7,923 nt of DNA, taken from the NCBI GenBank assembly GCA_028819835.1, contig JAPPKR010000114.1, forward strand, positions 1 to 7,923, in the 5' to 3' direction. Positions 1-5,794 of this stretch are shown piece by piece. This DNA comes from a bacterium. Lineage in GTDB: Bacteria > Actinomycetota > Acidimicrobiia > UBA5794 > ZC4RG35. The position numbers and the translations under genes were made by a program. Within the stretch, counting starts at the first letter, position 1; every line of letters starts with the position of its first letter. The notes beneath the pieces are model-generated. The model did no database searches. It was not told where the DNA came from and was given only the letters and a program-made list of their open reading frames with translations.

Positions 1-668
1 TGGAGATGCCCAGCGCCCGGGACCGTTTTGTCTCCCACCTCGAGCAACTCCAGTCTACCCAGGGAGAACTCAGATTGGTTGTGAAGGCGGATGCCCATGG
101 CTCGGTGGAGACCCTGCGGGAAGCGATCGGGAAGATAAAGAGAGACGAAGGGCGGATAGAGATCATCCACGCGGCGGTGGGCGGGATCAATCTCAACGAT
201 GTGAATCTGAGTGACGTCACCGGAGCGGTGATAGTGGGCTTCAACGTGCGCGCCGAATCCAAGGCGGCTCGCGAGGCGCAGCAGCGAGGGATCGAAGTCC
301 GCTCCTACTCGGTGATTTACGAGCTCCTGGATGATGTGGAACAACTCCTGGTGGGAAGACTCGCTCCCGAGCGGCACGAGGACATCCTGGGAGTCGCCGA
401 GGTGCGCGCCCTCTTCCGGGTGCCCCGAGCCATGGCTGCGGGGTGCCTGGTCACCGAGGGGCGGATGGCCCTGGGCGCCGACGTGCGACTGTATCGCGAC
501 GACGTGGTCATCTACACCGGATCCATTGCTTCCCTCCGGCGGTTCAAACAGGATGTTGATGAAGTGGTGTTCGGCCTGGAATGCGGGATGGTTCTCGAGC
601 GGTACAACGACGTCAAGGAGGGCGATCTGATCGAAGCGTTCACGGTGAGGGAGGTTGCTCGCACCTGA
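1..668 (+). CDS. infB: Translation initiation factor IF-2, C-terminal part (5' end outside window)
   Basis: This is the last ~222 codons of IF-2, the GTPase that brings initiator fMet-tRNA to the 30S subunit and promotes 50S joining. The reading frame is open at the left edge (first full codon at base 3), so the G domain lies upstream. Visible are IF-2 domain 3, with the block LRLVVKADAHGSVE followed by the GFNVRAES and SYSVIYELLDDVEQL segments, and then the C-terminal beta-barrel domains (ILGVAEVRALFRVP, AGCLVTEG, SLRRFKQDVDEV, ECGM, YNDVKEGDLIEAF) that contact the fMet-tRNA acceptor end. These blocks match IF-2 from start to finish and the protein ends at the usual place. The TGA stop overlaps an ATG of the next gene (TGATG), so the two are probably coupled. 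The ATG at base 6 is internal and is not a real start. Confidence 0.97.
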   Translation, partial: EMPSARDRFVSHLEQLQSTQGELRLVVKADAHGSVETLREAIGKIKRDEGRIEIIHAAVGGINLNDVNLSDVTGAVIVGFNVRAESKAAREAQQRGIEVRSYSVIYELLDDVEQLLVGRLAPERHEDILGVAEVRALFRVPRAMAAGCLVTEGRMALGADVRLYRDDVVIYTGSIASLRRFKQDVDEVVFGLECGMVLERYNDVKEGDLIEAFTVREVART

Positions 669-973
669 TGGAGGCGGCGGCTATGCGTTTCGAGCTCTCG
701 CTTCCCGCCACCCGGTCGCTGAAGGAGAAACGATCGGTTCTCCGTCCGGTGGTGGAGGGCCTCCGGAGGACTGCTTCCTACTCGGTAGCGGAAGTCGATC
801 ATCACGATCTATGGCGTCGGGCGGGCCTGGGAGTGGCGCTGGTGGCGCCCGACCGCCGGGAGTTGGAGCGGCTGATGCAACGGGCGGAGCATTACCTCGA
901 CCGCAGGGGCGAAGTGAACGTGACCGAGGTCCTGATCTCCTATCTCGATCACCCCGAACCCAGGACGAGATGA
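668..973 (+). CDS. DUF503 family protein (YlxP-like)
   Basis: A 101-residue protein of the DUF503 family, commonly found between infB and rbfA in Gram-positive and related bacteria; its biochemical role is not established. The family signature is clear: SLKEKR at residues 17-22 after a first beta strand, then SVAEVDHHDLW at 39-49 followed by GLGVALV. Homologues usually have about 90-100 residues with roughly ten residues before the end of strand one, which fits the start at 668 (ATG overlapping the infB stop). An internal ATG at 683 has a better-placed Shine-Dalgarno (GGAGG, 670-674, 8 bases upstream); its use would remove five residues (MEAAA). The 668 start has only a distant AGGGAGG (648-654, 13-base gap) but would gain from coupling to infB. 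Both starts remain possible. Its operon position suggests a link to translation or ribosome assembly, which is inference only. Confidence 0.9.
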   Translation: MEAAAMRFELSLPATRSLKEKRSVLRPVVEGLRRTASYSVAEVDHHDLWRRAGLGVALVAPDRRELERLMQRAEHYLDRRGEVNVTEVLISYLDHPEPRTR

Positions 974-977
974 GAAA

Positions 978-1343
978 ATGGGTGTCGACCGGTTTCCCCG
1001 CATGCGGCGGGTCAACGCAATCGTCTGGGAGGTTCTGGCGTCGGAGGTCCATGGCCTCTCCGATCCCCGGTTGTCGGGGGTGACCATCACCGGTGTCGAG
1101 ACTTCTCCGGACCTGCGAAGAGCGGTGGTGTTCTTCTCGGCCGCCGACATGACCAGGTTGGAGGAGACCGGCGAGGGGCTCGCATCGGCGGCCGGTCGCC
1201 TGCAAGCCCTGCTGGCTTCCCAGGTGCGACTCAAGTACACCCCCCGGTTGGAGTTCCGGCCTGATCAGGGGGTGATTGCAGGCGTGAAGATCGAGAGCCT
1301 GTTGAGGGGGGCCCCCACGCCGAGCGCGGGAGGAGGAGAGTGA
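978..1343 (+). CDS. rbfA: Ribosome-binding factor A
   Basis: RbfA is a small KH-fold protein that binds the 30S subunit near the 16S rRNA 5' helix and helps its late maturation, notably in the cold. The 121-residue product is normal in length. Supporting motifs are an N-terminal helix (RRVNAIVWEVLASEV), DPRL at 29-32, the core TSPDLRRAVVFFSA at 42-55, and the late strand YTPRLEFRPD at 87-96 followed by a GVKIESLL end that matches the family's usual G-x-x-I-x-x-LL. The start follows the DUF503 stop by 4 bases. No strong Shine-Dalgarno is seen, only a purine-rich GAGATGAGAAA, so coupling to the upstream gene is likely. Another ATG at 1002 would cut eight residues. The short glycine-rich C-terminal tail is unremarkable. 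The stop overlaps the GTG start of the next gene. Confidence 0.95.
   Translation: MGVDRFPRMRRVNAIVWEVLASEVHGLSDPRLSGVTITGVETSPDLRRAVVFFSAADMTRLEETGEGLASAAGRLQALLASQVRLKYTPRLEFRPDQGVIAGVKIESLLRGAPTPSAGGGE
1331..1336 (+). promoter_or_regulatory. Shine-Dalgarno AGGAGG for the nrnA GTG start
   Basis: A perfect AGGAGG inside the last codons of rbfA, 3 bases before the GTG at 1340. The spacing is shorter than the usual 5-9 bases. No other ATG, GTG or TTG in this frame offers a better fit near the conserved N-terminus, so it supports the GTG start together with the GTGA stop-start overlap. Confidence 0.6.
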
Positions 1344-2314
1344 GCCGGGCACTGCCGGAGAAGATCCGGGAGGCCGCAGAGGTGATACTCGCATCCGGGT
1401 CGCTGGGGGGAGTTTGTCATGAGCGCCCGGACGGGGACGCCTTGGGGTCGATGCTGGGCTTTGCCGCTTCCGCCCGTCTGGCGGGAAGGTCTGTGCAACT
1501 GGCCATCCCTTCCCAGGAGGCTGTTGCGAGTCGCTACCGGTTCCTCCCGACCGACCTCCTCTCCGTCCCCCTATTGCCGTCCGACCTGCCCCAGACCGTC
1601 CTGGCCTTCGACTGCGCGTCGGTGGATCGGTTGGGGAACCTGCACTGGATATCCGAGCAAGCTGAGAATCTGGTGGTGGTCGACCACCATGTCTCCAATC
1701 CCGGCTTCGGGACCATCGACCTGATCGACTCCGGCGCCTCGGCCACGGTCGAGTTGGTCTTCGACCTGATTCTGGAGTTGGGATGGCCGGTGGACGAGGT
1801 GGTCGCCACCTGCCTCCTCACCGGTCTTGTCACCGATACCGGACGGTTCCAGTACTCCAACACCACCCCCCGCACTCACCGGCTGGCCGCCCGGTTACTG
1901 GAAGCGGGCGCCCGCCCCGCGGTGATCGGCCAGGCCGTCTACGAGCAGGAGCCATTCGGGCTGCTGTCGGTGGCTGGGGCGGTGCTCTCCCGGGCTCGAC
2001 TGGACACCGAACGCCGAGTGGTTTGGTCGGTTCTCTACAGAGAGGACCTGGAAGGGGCTTCGCTCAACGGCGAGGAGACCGAACTCCTCATCGACCTGGT
2101 CCGCCTCCCCCGGGAGGCTGGAGTGGCGATGCTCATCCGGGAGGCAGACCACGGTGGGGTGCGGGTCAGCCTTCGATCCCGGGGAGAGGTCAACGTGGGG
2201 GCGATTGCCGAGGCGCTGGGAGGCGGAGGGCACCACAACGCGAGCGGTTTCGCATTCGACGGGGATCCGTCTGCGGCTGCGGAGGCGGTCCTGCAGAGAG
2301 TCCCCTTTGCCTGA
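1340..2314 (+). CDS. nrnA: DHH/DHHA1 phosphoesterase: bifunctional nanoRNase / pAp phosphatase (NrnA type)
   Basis: A 324-residue DHH-superfamily phosphoesterase, the usual length for NrnA. Enzymes of this family degrade 2-5 nt RNA fragments from the 3' end and dephosphorylate 3'-phosphoadenosine 5'-phosphate, using two Mn ions. All catalytic motifs are present: CHERPDGDALGS at 26-37 (motif I), D91 in AFDCAS (motif II), DHH at 115-117 in VVDHHVSNPGFG (motif III), and D166 in GLVTDTGRF (motif IV). The C-terminal DHHA1 substrate-binding domain ends with GGGGHHNASGF beginning at 294. The start is GTG at 1340, whose last two bases begin the rbfA TGA stop (GTGA). An AGGAGG at 1331-1336 lies only 3 bases upstream, so reinitiation is likely to matter. 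The place between rbfA and truB is the common one in Gram-positive genomes. Substrate preference (nanoRNA, pAp, cyclic dinucleotide products) cannot be read from sequence alone. Confidence 0.94.
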   Translation: MSRALPEKIREAAEVILASGSLGGVCHERPDGDALGSMLGFAASARLAGRSVQLAIPSQEAVASRYRFLPTDLLSVPLLPSDLPQTVLAFDCASVDRLGNLHWISEQAENLVVVDHHVSNPGFGTIDLIDSGASATVELVFDLILELGWPVDEVVATCLLTGLVTDTGRFQYSNTTPRTHRLAARLLEAGARPAVIGQAVYEQEPFGLLSVAGAVLSRARLDTERRVVWSVLYREDLEGASLNGEETELLIDLVRLPREAGVAMLIREADHGGVRVSLRSRGEVNVGAIAEALGGGGHHNASGFAFDGDPSAAAEAVLQRVPFA

Positions 2315-3191
2315 GGGCTTCCTGGTCCTCGACAAGCCCGGGGGGATGACTTCCCATGACGTGGTGGCCGCGGTGCGGCGGGCGGTCGGCATCCGGAAAG
2401 TGGGCCACGCCGGGACTCTCGACCCGATGGCCACCGGCGCCCTGGTGGTGGCGGTGGGACGGGTCACCCGCCTGATTCGCTTTCTCCAGCCCCTGGAAAA
2501 GGAGTACCTGGCCGTGGCGCGCTTCGGGGTGGCCACCGACACGCTGGACGCCGATGGCGAGGAGGTCTGGAGCGGGGAGATGCCGGTCTCCAGGATGGAC
2601 GTGGAAAGGGCTCTCGGGGAATTCGTGGGGGAGATCAGTCAGGTCCCTCCCATGGTCTCGGCCGTCAAGGTGGGGGGACGGCGCCTGTATGAACTGGCCA
2701 GGGAGGGAAGGGCGGTGGAGAGGGAGGCGCGCTGGGTGACCGTTCACTCCCTGGAGGTCACGGGTTTCGAAGCAGGAACGAACCCGTTGGTGGGGCTCCG
2801 TGTGGTGTGTGGAAAGGGTGTCTATGTGAGGAGCCTTGCCGACGACCTTGCTCGGGCGCTCGGGGGCCGCGCCCATCTGGTGGAGTTGCGACGAACACGC
2901 GTGGGGAGCCTTACGGTGGGGGAGAGGACGGGCGCCGCTCCGGGTCCCGATGACCTGGGGGATTGGGAGAAGTGGATGCTTTCGCCTGCCGAGGGCCTGG
3001 CTGACCTGCCGGCCTGGACGGCCGATCTCCCGACCTTGCAGATGGTCCGTCACGGGAGGCGCCTGTCCACCGACACCTTTCCGGACCCCGAAGAAGACAG
3101 GCCGACCCGGATTCTCGATGGATCGGGACGATTGTGGGCGATTTACCGTAGGAGTGGGAGCAAACTGATACCCGAGGTGGTTCTCAACTAG
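2307..3191 (+). CDS. truB: tRNA pseudouridine(55) synthase
   Basis: TruB isomerises U55 in the T-loop of elongator tRNAs to pseudouridine. The catalytic domain begins at once: GFLVLDKPGGMTSHDVV (residues 4-20), then GHAGTLDPMATG with catalytic Asp39. KEYLAVARFG, the VPPMVSAVKVGGRRLYELAR segment and KGVYVRSLADDLARALG (from residue 170) complete the TruB fold. A C-terminal region after about residue 210 resembles the small extra domain seen in many bacterial TruBs. I chose TTG 2307 as start: it gives the short MPEG lead typical of actinobacterial TruB, a 294-residue product, and an 8-base overlap with the nrnA stop. The frame stays open far upstream to at least GTG 2154, but that stretch lies inside nrnA and encodes an Arg-rich sequence unlike TruB. 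No good Shine-Dalgarno precedes the TTG. The gene converges with the kinase gene, stop codons 9 bases apart. Confidence 0.95.
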   Translation: MPEGFLVLDKPGGMTSHDVVAAVRRAVGIRKVGHAGTLDPMATGALVVAVGRVTRLIRFLQPLEKEYLAVARFGVATDTLDADGEEVWSGEMPVSRMDVERALGEFVGEISQVPPMVSAVKVGGRRLYELAREGRAVEREARWVTVHSLEVTGFEAGTNPLVGLRVVCGKGVYVRSLADDLARALGGRAHLVELRRTRVGSLTVGERTGAAPGPDDLGDWEKWMLSPAEGLADLPAWTADLPTLQMVRHGRRLSTDTFPDPEEDRPTRILDGSGRLWAIYRRSGSKLIPEVVLN

Positions 3192-3200
3192 CCGATTTCT

Positions 3201-5582
3201 TCAGCGGACCGGTTGCGGTTTGGCGATGCGGTAACCGAAGCCGCGTTCGGTGAGGATGTATGTGGGATTCGTTGCCTCGTCGCCCAGTTTGCGGCGAAGG
3301 TTTTTGACAAAGGACCGGAGCACCCGCGGATCACCGGCCTGTTCGGCGCCCCAAATCGACTTGAGCAATTGGTCTTGAGACATGGCCCGGTCGGCGTTGA
3401 GGGAAAGCATGGTCAGCAGCTTGAATTCGGTGGCGGTCAACTTCACGGGCTGTTCCTCCACGGTCACGGTGCGCTCCAGGTAGTTGATCGCCAGGTCACC
3501 GACCCGGAAGTGCGTCGGATGCCCGAAGTCGCCGGGCTCCCTCGGCGGGCGGAGCGCCGCTCCGATTCTCACGATCAACTCTGTGGGAGAGAACGGTTTC
3601 ACAACGTAGTCGGCCGCGCCCGCGTCCAAGGCGCTTGCCACTATCTCGTCCTCCCCGTACCCCGACAGGAATATCACCGGTACCTCGGCCAGTTCGGGGA
3701 GTTCTTTCATCAGGGCCACACCGTCTTTGTCCGGCAGCATGAAATCCAACAGGACGACGTGGGGTTTGTTCCTCTGCATCAGGTGACACACCTCATTCGG
3801 ATCTCCGGTAACAATCGGGACATATCCCGCCTCAGCCAGAATGTCCCGCACATACCTGAGGATCTGCAGGTCGTCATCGACGACCAGTACTCGGCGTTGC
3901 TCTCCCAACTCGTCCGATCCCGGGTGGAAGCGGCCCGAATCGGTCGTCACGGGATAGGCGCCGTCGTCGACAAGGGGGATGCTGAAGCTGAATCGCGCTC
4001 CCATGCCCGGCCCGTCGCTTGTCGCCCAAATACGGCCCCCGTGGGCTTCGACTATTCCCTTGCAGATAGCCAGCCCCAGTCCGTCTCCGACGCTGCGCCT
4101 CCCGGCCCTGGCTCCGTGCAACCGTGAGAACTTCCGGAACAAGAAGGGCAGGTGCTCGGCTGCGATCCCCCGACCCTGGTCGGTGACCGAGATGACAACG
4201 TGGTGGTCCTCTTGTGACGCTTCGACCGTGACGGTGGACCGGTCGGGAGAATACTTGGCTGCATTGTCGAGCAGGTTGCCGATCACCTGCAGCAGGCGCT
4301 GGCGGTCGGCCATCACGGGAAGCAGTTCCCCGGTCATGTCGATGCTGATCACGTTTCTCCGTCCACCGCTCATGAAGCTAGCCCTGGCCTGGTCCAGAAG
4401 GCTCTCCAGTTCGACCGGTTCCCGCTGGATGGACAAACTGCCGGTAGCGATCTTGCTCACGTCCAGCAGGTTGCTGATCAGATCCCGCATGTGGTCGGCC
4501 TGCTCGTCCACGATCCTGAAGAACTGGAGTGTCTCGGCTGGATCGAGCGCCGAGGAGGATCCCAGCACTGTCGCCGCCGAGCCTTTGATGGTGGTGAGCG
4601 GGGTCCTCAGTTCGTGGCTGACGATACCCAGGAATTCAGCCCGTAGTCTCTGCAGTTCCTCCACGGGTGTCATGTCCTGCATGGTCACCACCACCGACAC
4701 CACCTCTCCCTGCTCTGAGCGGATGGGTGTGGCGTTCACCAGGGTTGTGACCTTCCGTCCATCGGGAACCTCGATCACGATCTCCTCGGCCCGTACAATC
4801 TCGCCGCTTGCCAGCACCTGCGCCACGGGCATCTCCTGAAGGGGCCATTCCCGACCATCAGCCCGGTGGATGTTCACCACCTCCATGAGATGATCCACAG
4901 AGCCCTCCTGCATCCTCAGATCTCCCACGATCCTTCGGGCTTCCTGATTCCTGGAGACAACCTGCCCCGTCCTGGCGTCCAAGACCACGACGCCTATCGG
5001 CGACGTGTTGACCAAGGCTTCCAGGTCGGCTCTTGCTCTCTGTTCTTCCAGGTGTCGGTGGGCGTTGGAGATAACCAGGGCCGCCTGCGCTGCGAACATC
5101 ATCAGGACCTCTTCGTCCTCCCCGGTGAACTCTTCGCCTCGTTCCCGGTTGGCCAGGAAGATATGGCCGACATGTTCTCCCCGATGTCTGATCGGCGCGG
5201 CCAGGAAGGAACCCCCTTCCACCGGGAGACGCATTTCTTCCAAACCCAGCGATCGGAAATACTCCTCCAGATCCGGTACCCGCACCAGGCTCTGGATCTC
5301 TGCCACGTAGTCAATGAATCTTTGCCCGTTCGGCACATCCCACAGACGTCGGCTCTCGTCGAGGGACATTCCCGAGCTCAGGAAGGTCTTGACGTCGCCG
5401 GTGTCATCCAGAAGAGTGAGGACTCCATGCCGCGCATCGGTAAGAGTCCGGGCGCTATCCAAGACCCCCTGCAGGACCGTATCGAGGTCGAGGCTCTCGT
5501 TGATGTGGAGGCAGGCGGCGCTCAGCCTGGACAAACGCTCCCTCAAAGCGGTTACCTCTTGGAGAAGCTCGGCATCGTTCAT
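3201..5582 (-). CDS. One-chain two-component system: GAF-PAS-HisKA-HATPase-REC-winged helix hybrid kinase/response regulator
   Basis: A 793-residue soluble protein that joins a complete sensor kinase to a complete OmpR/PhoB-type regulator. Order: short N-terminal coiled helix (1-25); GAF (about 20-175); a signalling helix (EEQRARADLEAL); PAS (about 188-305); HisKA with SHELRTP and phosphoacceptor His323; HATPase with N-box N436/N440, G1 DQGRGI (468-473), and G2 GDGLGLAI (499-506); linker 540-563; receiver with acidic D569/D570, phosphoacceptor D613, S640 and K662; winged helix about 693-790 (LTATEFKLLTML, SFVKNLRRKLGDE, TERGFGYRI). No signal peptide or membrane segment is seen, so it should sense a cytoplasmic cue. 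Every catalytic residue is present. By family knowledge His323 should autophosphorylate and pass phosphate to D613 without an HPt domain, switching DNA binding in the same molecule; this is inference. The signal and target genes are unknown. ATG 5582 has no clear Shine-Dalgarno. Chains of this kind recur, uncharacterised, in environmental Chloroflexi and actinobacterial genomes, as far as I recall. Confidence 0.93.
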   Translation of the reverse strand: MNDAELLQEVTALRERLSRLSAACLHINESLDLDTVLQGVLDSARTLTDARHGVLTLLDDTGDVKTFLSSGMSLDESRRLWDVPNGQRFIDYVAEIQSLVRVPDLEEYFRSLGLEEMRLPVEGGSFLAAPIRHRGEHVGHIFLANRERGEEFTGEDEEVLMMFAAQAALVISNAHRHLEEQRARADLEALVNTSPIGVVVLDARTGQVVSRNQEARRIVGDLRMQEGSVDHLMEVVNIHRADGREWPLQEMPVAQVLASGEIVRAEEIVIEVPDGRKVTTLVNATPIRSEQGEVVSVVVTMQDMTPVEELQRLRAEFLGIVSHELRTPLTTIKGSAATVLGSSSALDPAETLQFFRIVDEQADHMRDLISNLLDVSKIATGSLSIQREPVELESLLDQARASFMSGGRRNVISIDMTGELLPVMADRQRLLQVIGNLLDNAAKYSPDRSTVTVEASQEDHHVVISVTDQGRGIAAEHLPFLFRKFSRLHGARAGRRSVGDGLGLAICKGIVEAHGGRIWATSDGPGMGARFSFSIPLVDDGAYPVTTDSGRFHPGSDELGEQRRVLVVDDDLQILRYVRDILAEAGYVPIVTGDPNEVCHLMQRNKPHVVLLDFMLPDKDGVALMKELPELAEVPVIFLSGYGEDEIVASALDAGAADYVVKPFSPTELIVRIGAALRPPREPGDFGHPTHFRVGDLAINYLERTVTVEEQPVKLTATEFKLLTMLSLNADRAMSQDQLLKSIWGAEQAGDPRVLRSFVKNLRRKLGDEATNPTYILTERGFGYRIAKPQPVR

Positions 5583-5633
5583 TGTGACAACACTTTAGAC
5601 AAGAGATCTGCTGTGGACCGATAAATCTAGGGA

Positions 5634-5657
5634 ACCGGGCCCAATGCTCGGGCCGGT
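5634..5657. repeat. Imperfect GC-rich inverted repeat upstream of the kinase/regulator gene
   Basis: ACCGG-g-CCC, a 7-base loop (AATGCTC), then GGGCCGGT: eight base pairs with one bulged G. It sits about 52 bases upstream of the ATG at 5582. No T-run follows on the - strand, so it is not a canonical terminator for the upstream ligase gene. It could be a leader hairpin or a protein-binding dyad; chance is not excluded at this GC content. Confidence 0.4.
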
Positions 5658-5676
5658 CTGCTGGGCGCCCGGGATG

Positions 5677-5690
5677 GGCTGGTGGCAGCC
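5677..5690. repeat. Short perfect hairpin in the ligase-kinase gap
   Basis: GGCTG, loop GTGG, CAGCC: five perfect pairs with a tight 4-base loop. It lies between the CCCGGG sites at 5668-5673 and 5698-5703. No T-run follows on either strand. It may be a small RNA hairpin in a leader transcript, but five pairs are within chance expectation. Confidence 0.25.
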
Positions 5691-5701
5691 TCGGTTTCCC
5701 G

Positions 5702-5726
5702 GGCATGCCTTCCCCTATCTCATGCC
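5702..5726. repeat. GGCATG/CATGCC inverted repeat with an embedded palindrome
   Basis: The sequence GGCATGCC (5702-5709, an 8-base palindrome) is followed by another CATGCC at 5721-5726. This gives a 6-base inverted repeat with a 13-base spacer, or equally a direct repeat of CATGCC with a 17-base period. It lies 69 bases after the end of the ligase gene. It resembles a regulatory site more than a terminator, since no T-run follows. Significance is unproven. Confidence 0.25.
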
Positions 5727-5794
5727 AACGGGGTGTCGGCCCATTCGGTAAAACCCTGAATTCTCTTCTCGAATTTGATGGTCGGTTGCCCGTA

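Noticed and set aside
681..1394. A 237-codon - strand frame across the DUF503 and rbfA genes
   Set aside because: It is a Pro/Arg/Gly/Ser-rich shadow of two well-supported genes and has no domain signature. The - strand frames at 1895-2542 and 2190-3053 opposite nrnA and truB were dropped for the same reason.
2154..2306. N-terminal extension of truB to GTG 2154
   Set aside because: The extra 51 codons overlap the conserved DHHA1 end of nrnA and encode an Arg-rich stretch not found in TruB proteins.
3213..4127. A 304-codon + strand frame opposite the kinase/regulator gene
   Set aside because: It lies wholly antisense to conserved receiver, winged-helix and HATPase coding sequence. Its product is rich in Gln, His, Arg and Val with no recognisable motif, as expected from the mirror of high-GC coding DNA. 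The same holds for the long + frames at 3979-4839 and 4866-5624.
5759..5776. GAATTC-TCTTCT-CGAATTT as a terminator for the ligase gene
   Set aside because: Only five A/T-rich pairs form and the T-run on the - strand comes several bases later (GGGTTTT). It is too weak to call.
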